Assembly (NCBI GenBank): GCA_002878315.1
Contig: PNIW01000091.1
Span: 1-34,762 of the forward strand
Reading direction: 5' to 3'
DNA: 34,762 nt
From: Mesoaciditoga sp.
GTDB lineage: Bacteria > Thermotogota > Thermotogae > Mesoaciditogales > Mesoaciditogaceae
The position numbers and the translations under genes are program-made. Of this stretch, positions 6,811 through 15,808 are shown in pieces; within the stretch, counting starts at the first letter, position 1, and each line of letters opens with the position of its first letter. The notes beneath the pieces are model-generated. The model had not been told where the DNA came from and made no database searches. It saw only the letters and a list, made by a program, of their open reading frames with translations.

Positions 6811-9165
6811 TTACTTCAGAAAATCGTACATGCTAAATATTTTAAAATCGGATTTAGGCGCTTTTATTTGCTTTGGATGATCGGGCGATATTGCAAAGAA
6901 ATTATCCTCGAGTATCTCATCTCTTTCTGTCGTTATTCTCACACCTAAGGCCGGCTTTTCTGCCTTTATCGTTAGAGTATTTCCGGATTTCTCAAAAGCG
7001 ATGTGTGGATCTTCAAGTTTTGTCCTTCTAAAATTTGCAAACACTTCATGATTTTCAAAAACTTTGCTGCCAGCCTTTAGCCTTACAAAGCCAATAGATT
7101 CCTCTATGCTTTCTGAGACTTTGAAATTATCGACGTTCAAAACTGAGTCGGACGGAATTCTCACATCGTAAGACTTTTCCACCAATTTCTTACCACTCAA
7201 AGTCCATAATTCCAATTCGAGACGGCCCTCTACCATTTCCGAATCGTTGACTACGATTACTCTCAATTCATCTCCATCATTTTTTACCAAAGGCAAAAGT
7301 TCCGCGTAAAATCTTTTCGTGTAATAGTAAAGCCCTTTAGGCCTTTTGAAGTAATCGACAGATGACCAACTGAAAACGGGCCATGAATCATTTAACTGCC
7401 AGTAGAGGGTACCGGCTGTCCTGTACTTTCTTTCTCTCCAGTGATCGACTCCAGTCTTTATCGCTTCGGCCTGATTTATCTGCGAAAGATAGATTATGGA
7501 ATCGAAGTTCTTAACGCTTCCGAAATGGTTATGTATGAATTTCATTATTCTTTCAGGCCCTTCAACCTGCTTGTTATGGCGGACCATAACATCGCCGAAG
7601 ATTTCTTTTTCTGACTTTTTGGCAAAGAAGTCGACCGTCTTCGGATCTGGGGCCGCTTGAAATCCGAATTCGCTTACAAATCTCGATTTATCGGCAAGAT
7701 ATCCTTTGTAATCCACCCAGTTAGACCATACATTCCACACATGTCTGTCTCCGGCTTCATCTGAATTCGCCATGCTTCCTCCGTACGGGCTCGATGGCCA
7801 GTACGGGCGGGATGGATCCTCTTCCGCGCATATCTTTGGAAAATCCTGCAAGTAAAGTACATTTCCTAAATGCTCACCGTTGTGCCTGTGATTGTAATTC
7901 CATTCTTCAAAGCCCCAGTTATTTTCGTTATTTCCGCACCACAAAACTATGGATGGATGGTATCTCAATTTGATAACGTTGTACCTTGCCTCTTTACCGG
8001 CAAGTTCTCTAAACCATTCCAAATTGTCCGGATATTCAGCGCAGGCAAACATGAAGTCCTGCCAGACTGTTATTCCGAGTTCATCGCATTTTTCGTAAAA
8101 TTTTTCATTCTCGTATATGCCGCCGCCCCAGACTCTCAACATGTTAATATTCGCATCTGCGGCCATATTGAGCAACATGTAGTAATCCTCATCTTTGAGC
8201 CAACTCAAAATGTTGTCCGATGGGATCCAGTCCGCGCCTTTAGCAAAGATACGCCTTCCGTTTATTTCAAAGATGAATGATTCTCCTTCTGCGTCCTTTT
8301 CCTGGATGATCTTCACAGTCCTTAGGCCTATGCGCTTTTTTTCGGACGATATCTCTTTTTCGCCGTCGAAAAGTTTGAATTCAAAGTTGTGAAGCGCGCT
8401 CTTCCCATACCCTTTCGGATACCATAATTCTAAATTTCCACGTTCAAACTTTCCCTCGAAAAGATAGCCATTGAATCCGGCACGGACTTGGAATTGACCT
8501 ATCTCCTTTTTATCGACAAGAACTTTGACGGTATAGTCTCTGTCCCCAACTGCCCTGACATATCCCGTAACTTTGACCGTATTGATGTCTTCGAGATAAG
8601 CAGTCGATCCTTCTAAATATGCGTCATCTCTTTCTTCTATGTATATGTTTTTCCATATCCCAGATGTTGCGATTCTTGCACCCCAGTCCCATCCGTAAGA
8701 GTACTGGGCCTTTCGGATGTACACCCTCGCGCTTTCTTCTCCCGCGTAAAGTTTTCCGTAATTTCGCTCGAGCGTTTTGGGTACCTTTATCGGAGATAAT
8801 ATCTTTACTCTTATCGTGTTTTTGCCGGTTTTCAAAAGGTCTTTGACCGGAAATCTGTACCCGATAAACATGTCCTCGCATTTTCCGACAAATGCGCCGT
8901 TGATATACACTTCGGCAAGCGTGTCTATGCCCTCTATCACAAGATCGTAATACCTTTTATCGAGTTTTTTCACTTCAAAATCTTTAGAATATTCCCACGA
9001 CTTCTCTTCAAGTCTTCTGAAGAGTTTTTCATTTTCTCCGATGTACGGATGGGGCATGAGTTTTAAATTCACAAGATCGCCCTGCACGGTGCCGGGCACC
9101 GTGCCTTCAAATTTGAACTCTCCGCCGTCATCGGTAACCTTCCATTTTCCGCAAAGGTCTATCAT
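6811..9165 (-). CDS. GH2 beta-mannosidase
   Basis: This 784-residue cytoplasmic glycosidase has the modular GH2 layout: a jelly-roll sugar-binding domain (about 1-160), an immunoglobulin-like domain, a TIM barrel (about 290-590) and C-terminal beta domains. The acid/base glutamate is E414 in WCGNNENNWG and the nucleophile is E499 in FVSEFGFQ. The segment YGWDWGARIATSGIWK and the overall length match beta-mannosidases rather than beta-galactosidases of GH2. It should release mannose from the non-reducing end of beta-manno-oligosaccharides. I chose the ATG at 9165 because AAGGAG lies just upstream; the ATG at 9204 overlaps the GH1 gene and lacks such a site. The GH1 stop is 10 bp upstream, so the two are co-transcribed. 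Confidence 0.92.
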   Translation of the reverse strand: MIDLCGKWKVTDDGGEFKFEGTVPGTVQGDLVNLKLMPHPYIGENEKLFRRLEEKSWEYSKDFEVKKLDKRYYDLVIEGIDTLAEVYINGAFVGKCEDMFIGYRFPVKDLLKTGKNTIRVKILSPIKVPKTLERNYGKLYAGEESARVYIRKAQYSYGWDWGARIATSGIWKNIYIEERDDAYLEGSTAYLEDINTVKVTGYVRAVGDRDYTVKVLVDKKEIGQFQVRAGFNGYLFEGKFERGNLELWYPKGYGKSALHNFEFKLFDGEKEISSEKKRIGLRTVKIIQEKDAEGESFIFEINGRRIFAKGADWIPSDNILSWLKDEDYYMLLNMAADANINMLRVWGGGIYENEKFYEKCDELGITVWQDFMFACAEYPDNLEWFRELAGKEARYNVIKLRYHPSIVLWCGNNENNWGFEEWNYNHRHNGEHLGNVLYLQDFPKICAEEDPSRPYWPSSPYGGSMANSDEAGDRHVWNVWSNWVDYKGYLADKSRFVSEFGFQAAPDPKTVDFFAKKSEKEIFGDVMVRHNKQVEGPERIMKFIHNHFGSVKNFDSIIYLSQINQAEAIKTGVDHWRERKYRTAGTLYWQLNDSWPVFSWSSVDYFKRPKGLYYYTKRFYAELLPLVKNDGDELRVIVVNDSEMVEGRLELELWTLSGKKLVEKSYDVRIPSDSVLNVDNFKVSESIEESIGFVRLKAGSKVFENHEVFANFRRTKLEDPHIAFEKSGNTLTIKAEKPALGVRITTERDEILEDNFFAISPDHPKQIKAPKSDFKIFSMYDFLK

Positions 9166-9175
9166 CTTATCTCCT

Positions 9176-10510
9176 TCATTCAACGGCGTTTTTGGATATG
9201 ACATTCGCGTACCATTTCGCGCTGTCTTTCAAAATTCTCTTTTGCGTCTTGTAATCAACGTAGGTTATTCCAAATCTCTTTGAATATCCTTGAGCCCATT
9301 CGAAATTGTCCATCAAAGACCAGACGAAATATCCTTTTAGTTTAACCCCATCTTCGATTGCCCTGTGGGCCTGAGAAATGTGTTCTCTGAGATAATCTAT
9401 TCGTTTTTGATCGTGAACCGCGTCATTTTCAACTTTGTCGTCGAATGCGGCACCATTTTCTGTCACATAAACTTCTTTGGGATTGTACTCGTCCTGAACC
9501 CCTTTGAGGATCTTGTAAAAACCTTCAGGATATATTTCCCATCCCATCTCGGTTTTCGGAAGACCGCGGCCAATTACCTTTATACCCATCGGTGAGGATG
9601 GATCAGCCTTGACTAAGTCTCCTGAATAGTAATTGATCCCGACAAAGTCTATGGCTTTTTTGATATCATCCATGTCTTTTTCATACCCTTTTGGAAGGAA
9701 CTCTTTCGCAAAGTTCTCAATATGTTCCGGATATTTCCCTTTAAAGATCGGATTCAAAAAGAGAGGATAATTTGAAAATTCATGCGCCATTTTCGCCGCC
9801 ATTACATCTTGCGGAGAATCAGACGCAGGATCATGAGATCCATTAGAAAGAGTTATACCTATCTTTCCATTTATACCCTGCGATCTGAAGGCTTCAACTG
9901 CCTTAGAATGAGCCCTTAATTCGTTATGGGCAACCGTAAAGGCTGCGTATATATCGCGCATGCCGGGCGCGTGTTCGCCGTACATATGGCCTATGAAAGC
10001 CATAACCCACGGCTCGTTGAGAGTTATCCAGTGTTTGACCCTATCTCCAAATCTCTGGAAGAGATAATCGGCGTAATCTCCAAACCAATTTGCAATGTCC
10101 CTGTTCGCCCATCCGCCAATGTCCTGAAGGGCCGCGGGTAAATCCCAGTGGTATATCGTCACGAAAGGTGTTATATTTTCTTTTAAAAGTTCATCTATGA
10201 CCCTGTTGTAAAAATCGACACCCTTTTCATTTATCTTACCCTTTCCATTTGGAAAGATCCTCGACCATGAGATCGAAAATCTGTATCCTTTGAGTCCTAA
10301 AGATTTCATGAGTTTGATGTCTTCTTTGTACCTGTTGTAATGATCGCATGCCACATCTCCCGTTTCTCCCTCATGAGTTGTGCCCGGCGTGTGAGAGAAT
10401 CTGTGCCATATAGACGGCCCTGTTCCATCTGCAAGAGGTGATCCTTCGATTTGATAAGAAGCCGTTGCCGACCCCCAGACGAAATCCTTTGGAAATTTTT
10501 TCTCAGCCAT
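9176..10510 (-). CDS. GH1 beta-glucosidase
   Basis: This 444-residue single-domain TIM-barrel enzyme is of normal length for family GH1. The acid/base glutamate is E166 in TLNEPW and the nucleophile is E351 in YVTENG. The family N-terminus FPKDFVWGSATASYQIEG is present. It hydrolyses terminal beta-linked glucose, and often galactose or mannose, from short oligosaccharides. There is no signal peptide, so it acts in the cytoplasm on sugars brought in by the ABC transporter. AAAGGAG lies eight bases before the ATG. It precedes the beta-mannosidase gene by 10 bp and is separated from the upstream secreted-glycosidase gene by a 170-bp gap holding repeat copy 3 and a candidate promoter. Confidence 0.93.
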   Translation of the reverse strand: MAEKKFPKDFVWGSATASYQIEGSPLADGTGPSIWHRFSHTPGTTHEGETGDVACDHYNRYKEDIKLMKSLGLKGYRFSISWSRIFPNGKGKINEKGVDFYNRVIDELLKENITPFVTIYHWDLPAALQDIGGWANRDIANWFGDYADYLFQRFGDRVKHWITLNEPWVMAFIGHMYGEHAPGMRDIYAAFTVAHNELRAHSKAVEAFRSQGINGKIGITLSNGSHDPASDSPQDVMAAKMAHEFSNYPLFLNPIFKGKYPEHIENFAKEFLPKGYEKDMDDIKKAIDFVGINYYSGDLVKADPSSPMGIKVIGRGLPKTEMGWEIYPEGFYKILKGVQDEYNPKEVYVTENGAAFDDKVENDAVHDQKRIDYLREHISQAHRAIEDGVKLKGYFVWSLMDNFEWAQGYSKRFGITYVDYKTQKRILKDSAKWYANVISKNAVE

Positions 10511-10527
10511 TGTAATTTCTCCTTTCT

Positions 10528-10557
10528 ATTGTATTGTCTTATTTCCGAAATTTTCAA
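10528..10557 (-). promoter_or_regulatory. candidate promoter for the GH1-GH2 genes
   Basis: On the minus strand a TTGAAA box (10552-10557) and a TACAAT box (10528-10533) are 18 bp apart. The predicted start of transcription falls only about 10 bases before the GH1 ATG, at the edge of the Shine-Dalgarno sequence, so the mRNA leader would be very short. That tightness lowers confidence. Confidence 0.35.
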
Positions 10558-10564
10558 CTGTCTA

Positions 10565-10680
10565 AGATGTTATTCGCTCCGGCAGGCGATTTGGCGCATA
10601 GAATTGGCAATTTTCAATTGGCGATCGCCAATTCTACCTGCCAACCGGGGCTTTTAATTGTCCATTCCCAATTGTCAATT
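10565..10680. repeat. intergenic dispersed repeat, copy 3, with 18-bp perfect palindrome
   Basis: This AT-rich gap between the secreted glycosidase and the GH1 gene contains gctccggcaggcgatttggc at 10576-10595, which is the reverse complement of the end of copy 2. It also contains AATTGGCGATCGCCAATT at 10616-10633, a perfect 18-bp palindrome, followed by more aattgtc/caatt units up to the glycosidase stop codon. Larger arms (ccggcagg, agaattggc on one side; gccaattct, cctgcc on the other) could fold into an imperfect cruciform or RNA hairpin. The block 10600-10633 aligns with 19627-19660 of copy 4. Confidence 0.75.
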
Positions 10681-12825
10681 CTATTTCACCACTATTTTTG
10701 CAACGTCCGATTTCCACGCATAATTAGTTCCCCATCCGCCGCTAAATATTCCGACCTGAAGCGAATATGTCCCCGGTTCGGATAATGTCAATTCATAGGT
10801 CAAAGTAATCGATTGAGATGGAGAAAGATTGACATTCTGATCAAACTGCTGCCATACTTTTTGGTTGGCCGCATTGTGAATCTCAACATCTATTATACCG
10901 TTATTCAGATATCCAAGATCAGAAGTGTTTGTAACAGTCACAGATATCATGCTATTTCCTCCAGCGCAAAGTTCTGTAGGATTAACATTTCCGGTTATCG
11001 AAAAAGACGGCGCTGGTGGAATTGCAACGGTAAACTGTGCCGCCTCACTGGAAGAGAAGAGATTGATCATAGAATGATCGAAAAGGAAAGATTTTACAGT
11101 GTATATGTCAGGCGCATTTGGAACGGTCCAGTCCCAATTGACTTTGTAACTTTCATTTGTGCCAATCGAGACATTTGATATTGTCTTTTGTCCTACCATC
11201 CTACCAGATGAATTGTATATCTCCATCTCTATCACACCGTTTGAAATATTTCCCGCTTTAACTGTGAAGTTTGTCTCTATACGTTCGATCTGACCAGGTG
11301 TAAGTTTTGTGCCAGAGATTGTCGTATTTTGAATGACTTGAGGTCCAAGGACTTTCAAGACATGCTGTGGTTTCATGATTATAACGTTTATCGAATAAGG
11401 CGCAACATTTACAGACGATGAAAGTTGAATTGTTTTGTTTTCAATAGATTTCATCGCCCCTCCGACACCATCTCCCATACCGTAGACGTATTCGATGGCC
11501 TCATCTGAAGGTTTGAATCCTAAGATATTCAAATCCACATCGTAAGAATTCACAGGATCCGTGTTGACAATCATTACGGCAAGATCTCCATTTGTATGCT
11601 TGACAGCGTAAACATCGACAAGACTTTGATTCGAAATGCTTCCGACTACCATATCACCTGGCTTGGCAAGATACTTGAGCATCTCGTATCCAAAGTAAGT
11701 TGGAAATGGAGTATTGTTAGGAGGCTCAACATCAGATTTTCCAAAATTGTTGTTATTCGAAAGTATTCCGTAATCTCCGTAATTCGTATTTCCGTAAAGT
11801 TTATCGCTGTTGTTATTCCCGGTAAGAGCGTTGTTGTGAAGTGTCCACCAGTCAACGTTATCGACACCTCCTGTAAGCCAGTTCATATAATCGTTGACCA
11901 AAAAGAGTGCATTCACAAGACTCGTCGTTTGCTTTCCGGGATTGTAAGAGACTGAATTCGTCTCTGTAACGAATATACGTATGCGATCTGCGTTGGGGCC
12001 AGCGTAATCTCTTATTTCCTGCCTAAGCCTCGCAAGCATATCGGGTATCTGATTTGTCGAGGCCAAAAGGGCACTGTCAGATTCATTGCCTGGATTTTGC
12101 GCATACCAGTGAATAATGACAAAATCTATGTAATTTCCCGCTGTCTGCAAAACCACTTTGTTCCAGTCGGGAGTCTGTCCCCACGGCCAGTTGTAAGGGC
12201 ACGTCAGTACTGTTCCTATCTTTATATCCGGATCGACGGCTTTCATAGCCTTTGCAAAGGCTATGAAGTTTTCGGCGTAAGCCTGAGGGCCTTTGGTTGA
12301 GTGAAGATCTGTTTCCCAGTTAGCTCCATAACTGCCATTTCCGTACACTTCATTTCCTATCTCCCAGTATTTGACATCGTAATTGTGATCGATATTAGCG
12401 TATTTGACCCATTTCGCCGCTTCAGATGGCTCTCCTCCTCCCGTTCCGGCAAAGTTCGTGCCGTAATTAACCGTGATCAGCGCCTGTGCACCGATTTCAT
12501 TTACGAGTTTCATGAAATTGTCAAAGGTATTCTGCGGATCAACGTAAGGAAAATCCTGACCCGGGACTACCGAATTTGTCTCCCAGTCATATATGTCAGA
12601 AAAACTTCCACCCGGAAATCTTAAAACTTTTACATTCAAATTTTTCATTAATCCTGGAATGACAGGATCCAAAAGATGCCAATCCCATGCGGCTGCGTTC
12701 AGGCCAAAGGAAGTTTGAGGTAAAGTAACGATCTCTGCCGCGGTGTTGACCGTGATCGAAACACTCGCAGAAAATCCAAAGACGGCAAATCCTAACAATG
12801 CAAAAATGACAAACCATTTCGGCAT
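10681..12825 (-). CDS. secreted clan GH-A glycosidase, alpha-L-arabinofuranosidase-like, with two C-terminal Ig-like domains
   Basis: This 714-residue exported protein begins with a signal peptide (MPKWFVIFALLGFAVFGFSA). A TIM-barrel glycosidase domain follows (about 35-400). The probable acid/base is E159 in YWEIGNEVYGNG and the probable nucleophile is E288 in IFVTETNS. A small beta domain (about 405-485) and two Ig/CARDB-like repeats (about 490-600 and 605-714) complete it. The barrel resembles proteins annotated as alpha-L-arabinofuranosidase, yet it lacks clear GH51 hallmarks, so the exact family and substrate are open. I chose the ATG at 12825 because GGGGTGG lies six bases upstream; the GTG at 12834 overlaps that site. 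It lies 19 bp after the LacI gene. Its likely job is extracellular attack on a polysaccharide whose products the ABC transporter takes up. Confidence 0.8.
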   Translation of the reverse strand: MPKWFVIFALLGFAVFGFSASVSITVNTAAEIVTLPQTSFGLNAAAWDWHLLDPVIPGLMKNLNVKVLRFPGGSFSDIYDWETNSVVPGQDFPYVDPQNTFDNFMKLVNEIGAQALITVNYGTNFAGTGGGEPSEAAKWVKYANIDHNYDVKYWEIGNEVYGNGSYGANWETDLHSTKGPQAYAENFIAFAKAMKAVDPDIKIGTVLTCPYNWPWGQTPDWNKVVLQTAGNYIDFVIIHWYAQNPGNESDSALLASTNQIPDMLARLRQEIRDYAGPNADRIRIFVTETNSVSYNPGKQTTSLVNALFLVNDYMNWLTGGVDNVDWWTLHNNALTGNNNSDKLYGNTNYGDYGILSNNNNFGKSDVEPPNNTPFPTYFGYEMLKYLAKPGDMVVGSISNQSLVDVYAVKHTNGDLAVMIVNTDPVNSYDVDLNILGFKPSDEAIEYVYGMGDGVGGAMKSIENKTIQLSSSVNVAPYSINVIIMKPQHVLKVLGPQVIQNTTISGTKLTPGQIERIETNFTVKAGNISNGVIEMEIYNSSGRMVGQKTISNVSIGTNESYKVNWDWTVPNAPDIYTVKSFLFDHSMINLFSSSEAAQFTVAIPPAPSFSITGNVNPTELCAGGNSMISVTVTNTSDLGYLNNGIIDVEIHNAANQKVWQQFDQNVNLSPSQSITLTYELTLSEPGTYSLQVGIFSGGWGTNYAWKSDVAKIVVK

Positions 12826-12844
12826 CCAAACCACCCCTTTTATT

Positions 12845-13870
12845 TCATTTTACTTTTCTTACAGAAGACCTTTCGATGAATTTAAAAGGCACAACGATGT
12901 TGTAGCCGACCTTTGATCCGGCAGATTCTAATCTGTTTATAAGATTTTTTATCGCGGTAAGTCCAAGTTCACTTCGGGGCTGTTCTATCGTCGTCAACGG
13001 CGGAACGGAATATTTCGAGATATAAGTGTTATCAAATCCAGCGACTGATATTTCATCTGGCACCGATATGCCGAGATCGTTCAAAGCGCTTATCACTCCG
13101 AAGGCCAATATATCGTTGAAAGCGAAGATGGCCGTGACGATTTTGCCGTTTTCTTTTATGAATTTTTTTGTTAAATCATATCCTGTGTCGAGATCAGAAA
13201 AATTTCCGTTGGCGATGTACAACTCGACATCGTCATTTTTTCCTTTGAATTTAAGAACACCATTCTTTCTGTCATTAGAGGATTGAAATTTTTCTCCACC
13301 GGTTATTGCCAAGATCTTTCTGTGACCCATCGAATAGAGATATTTCATCATTACAAACGCAGCCCTTTCGTTATCTATAGTAACGCCAGTCACTTCAAGA
13401 TCCCCTATAGGATCTCTCCAGTCAACCGCGACTATGGGTACTCCTATTTTAGTGAGCTTTTGAACGCTTTTTAGATCCGGAGTGCAGGCGATTATTCCAT
13501 CAAGACGGCGGCTCATGAAAAAGTCAAAGGTCATATCTTCCCAGTTTTCCACTTTGTTGGTGACACTCACGACAGTTTCGTATCCTTTCTTGCTTGCGTA
13601 AGTTACCATTGCATTGACTATCTCGCCGTAATAGTAACCGCCAAGATCCGGCACTATGATTCCGATACTGTAAAGTATCTGCGATCTCATAGCCTTGGCA
13701 AATGTCGAAGGCTTATAGTTGAGCATCTTTATTGCTTTCGCTATATTCTTTCTTTTTTCCTCGGATATCGGGACTGTCGAATTAAGGTATCTCGATACGG
13801 TTGAAACAGATACATGGGCTGCGCGGGCAACATCAACTATCGTGACTTTTCCCGAACGAGATCGGATCAT
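12845..13870 (-). CDS. LacI/GalR-family transcriptional regulator
   Basis: This 341-residue repressor has an N-terminal helix-turn-helix and hinge (VTIVDVARAAHVSVSTVSRY, about residues 9-28, hinge to about 65). The periplasmic-binding-protein-like sugar-sensing domain follows, with typical segments IGIIVPDLGGYYYGEIV and DEISVAGFDNTYISKY. It presumably represses this sugar locus until an oligosaccharide or its breakdown product binds. Its gene lies inside the operon, between the transporter ATPase and the secreted glycosidase, so it should be autoregulated. A 16-bp palindrome in the promoter of the solute-binding-protein gene is the best operator candidate. The ATG at 13870 has GGGAGTG upstream and overlaps the ATPase gene by 38 bp. 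Confidence 0.92.
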   Translation of the reverse strand: MIRSRSGKVTIVDVARAAHVSVSTVSRYLNSTVPISEEKRKNIAKAIKMLNYKPSTFAKAMRSQILYSIGIIVPDLGGYYYGEIVNAMVTYASKKGYETVVSVTNKVENWEDMTFDFFMSRRLDGIIACTPDLKSVQKLTKIGVPIVAVDWRDPIGDLEVTGVTIDNERAAFVMMKYLYSMGHRKILAITGGEKFQSSNDRKNGVLKFKGKNDDVELYIANGNFSDLDTGYDLTKKFIKENGKIVTAIFAFNDILAFGVISALNDLGISVPDEISVAGFDNTYISKYSVPPLTTIEQPRSELGLTAIKNLINRLESAGSKVGYNIVVPFKFIERSSVRKVK

Positions 13871-14822
13871 TTGATTTCACTCCCTCTGCCGCATAACACG
13901 CTACTTTATGATTTTGATCTATTTCTTTTAGAGAAGGCTTTTTCCTGCACACATCCATGGCAAGCGGGCATCTGTCAAAGTAAGGGCATCCTCCCGGCGG
14001 CAATTCTCCTCTTTTCATCTCAAGTTCAGATTTCTTCCACTTTCTGCCTATTTCCGGAACAGAACTTAGAAGCATTCGAGTGTACGGGTGAAGAGGATTG
14101 TCGAAGACAAGTTTGGTCTTTCCAAACTCCACAATATTTCCTCTGTACATTATCATTGTCGTATCACTTATGTAATACCCCAAAGAAAGATCGTGGGTTA
14201 TGAAGAGCACAGACATCTTCTCCTTGTTTCTTAAATCTCCGAGTATGTTCAGCACATCTACCCTTGTCGATGCATCAAGCATGGAGATCAATTCATCGGC
14301 TATCAGAAGTTTGGTGTCAAGCAAAAGCGTTCTCGCTATTAAAATCCTTTGCAACTGCCCACCGCTCATCTGGTGCGGATACTTGCCAAGAATATCCAAA
14401 GAATTAAGTCCAACCTTCTCTAACGATTCAACAATGAGTTCGTGTTTTTTATTCGCTTTGTCTTTTAGATAACCATCGAAGAGCAGATTGAAGACTCTGT
14501 CCACTTTGAAAATGGGATTGAATGAGGCAAAAGGATCCTGAAAGACTCCCTGGACATGCTTGTAATACTCTTTCAATTTCTTGCCCTTAAGGGTAGATAT
14601 ATCTATCCCCTCGTAAATTATCCTCCCCAAAGATGGCTTTAATAATCTAAGTATAAGACGTCCAACCGTTGTCTTTCCGCTTCCGGATTCACCGACAAGG
14701 GAAATTATTTCTGCTTTGTGAATGTCAAAAGAAATATCATCAACTGCCGTTGTGAAATACCCCCCTACAAGGCCCGATTTGAAGATCTTTGTGAGATTCT
14801 GAATTTGAATTAGTTCATTCAT
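13833..14822 (-). CDS. oligosaccharide/oligopeptide ABC transporter ATPase (DppF/OppF-type)
   Basis: This 329-residue ATPase has Walker A GESGSGKT at 44-51, the ABC signature MSGGQLQR and Walker B LLIADELISMLD. The usual DEP proline is Leu, but the catalytic Glu is kept. The C-terminal oligopeptide-transporter extension has the cysteine pattern CPYFDRCPLAMDVC plus a later Cys; related Dpp ATPases have been reported to bind an Fe-S cluster there. It pairs with the DppD-type ATPase to power uptake through the two permeases. I chose the ATG at 14822 (MNELIQIQNL); upstream in-frame ATGs at 14831 and 14885 overlap the preceding gene further. The start overlaps that gene's stop by 8 bp. Confidence 0.9.
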   Translation of the reverse strand: MNELIQIQNLTKIFKSGLVGGYFTTAVDDISFDIHKAEIISLVGESGSGKTTVGRLILRLLKPSLGRIIYEGIDISTLKGKKLKEYYKHVQGVFQDPFASFNPIFKVDRVFNLLFDGYLKDKANKKHELIVESLEKVGLNSLDILGKYPHQMSGGQLQRILIARTLLLDTKLLIADELISMLDASTRVDVLNILGDLRNKEKMSVLFITHDLSLGYYISDTTMIMYRGNIVEFGKTKLVFDNPLHPYTRMLLSSVPEIGRKWKKSELEMKRGELPPGGCPYFDRCPLAMDVCRKKPSLKEIDQNHKVACYAAEGVKSNDPISFGKSHDS

Positions 14823-15807
14823 TTTTATCATTTCCTTTTGTATACGCCCAGCATGCGATATATCTGCCGGGCATGTATTCCACAAGTGGCGGTATTTCGT
14901 TCTGGCATTTTTGCGGATCTACGCGTAACGGACATCTATCGTAAAACCTGCACCCGGTTGGAGGATTCAAAAGATTTGGAGGATAACCTGGAATTCCTTT
15001 TAGCCTTTTTTGGGAGAATTGTATGCCCATCTTCGGAAGAGAACTTATCAAAAGTTTGGTGTAAGGGTGTAATGGCTTTGAGACTATATCCTCAGTATTT
15101 CCAATCTCGACAACATGGCCTGCATACATGATCATTATCCTGTCCGCTATCTGGTAAAGCACGGATATATCGTGCGTTATGAAGATCACGGATGAAACAA
15201 ACTGTTTGTCTTTGAACTCGTCAAGCATTTCAACGGAAAATTTCTGCGAGGAGACGTCAAGTGCCGAGGTTATCTCATCGGCGATCAAAAGTCTGGGGTT
15301 AAGAAGAGTTGAGATTACCATCACCACTCTTTGCTTCATACCGCCTGACAGTTCTATAGAGTACATATCGACAACATTTTTAGATAAACCGATCATTTTA
15401 AATCTTTCGACTGTAAGATCGATTATCTCTTTTTCGGACATTCTTTTGTTATGCTCTCTGACAAGGTCTACGACTATGTTCTTTATTTTTTTGGTGGGGC
15501 TCATAGCATCCATGGCAAACTGCGGAATTATAGATATCTTTTCAAATCTAATCCTTCGCATCTGATCATCTGTGAATTTGGATATGTCATTTCCGTCCAG
15601 CACCGCATTTCCACCAGCGTAACGCATAGGTGCTTTAAGGTATATCAGAGAATTGCCGAGTGTCGATTTCCCGCATCCGGATTCGCCTGCCACGCCAAAA
15701 ACTTCGTCGGAGTTGACGAAGAAACTAACTCCATCTACGGCTTTAATCTGCCCTTTCAAAGTCTGGTAATATACTTTGTAATCTTTTACATCCAATAATT
15801 TCGCCAT
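14815..15807 (-). CDS. oligosaccharide/oligopeptide ABC transporter ATPase (DppD/OppD-type)
   Basis: This 330-residue ATPase has Walker A GESGCGKS at 41-48, the signature LSGGMKQR and Walker B LLIADEITSALD. The OppD-type C-terminus carries GCRFYDRCPL and further cysteines, so a C-terminal Fe-S site is plausible here too. It forms a heterodimeric motor with the next ATPase. In Thermotoga, transporters of this peptide-type family are known to import oligosaccharides such as cellobiose and mannobiose, and the flanking glycosidases support sugar uptake here. The upstream permease ends 1 bp before the ATG, and GAGGT lies within the permease's 3' end. Confidence 0.92.
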   Translation of the reverse strand: MAKLLDVKDYKVYYQTLKGQIKAVDGVSFFVNSDEVFGVAGESGCGKSTLGNSLIYLKAPMRYAGGNAVLDGNDISKFTDDQMRRIRFEKISIIPQFAMDAMSPTKKIKNIVVDLVREHNKRMSEKEIIDLTVERFKMIGLSKNVVDMYSIELSGGMKQRVVMVISTLLNPRLLIADEITSALDVSSQKFSVEMLDEFKDKQFVSSVIFITHDISVLYQIADRIMIMYAGHVVEIGNTEDIVSKPLHPYTKLLISSLPKMGIQFSQKRLKGIPGYPPNLLNPPTGCRFYDRCPLRVDPQKCQNEIPPLVEYMPGRYIACWAYTKGNDKNE

Positions 15808-15808
15808 T

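Noticed and set aside
9165-9204. Longer N-terminus for the beta-mannosidase starting at 9204.
   Set aside because: It would overlap the GH1 gene and lacks a ribosome site, while the ATG at 9165 has AAGGAG at the right distance and fits the family start.
10600-10640. The palindromic block as the terminator of the secreted glycosidase gene.
   Set aside because: No T-tract follows on the minus strand, and a related block at 19627-19660 is not near any gene end, so repeat identity explains it better.
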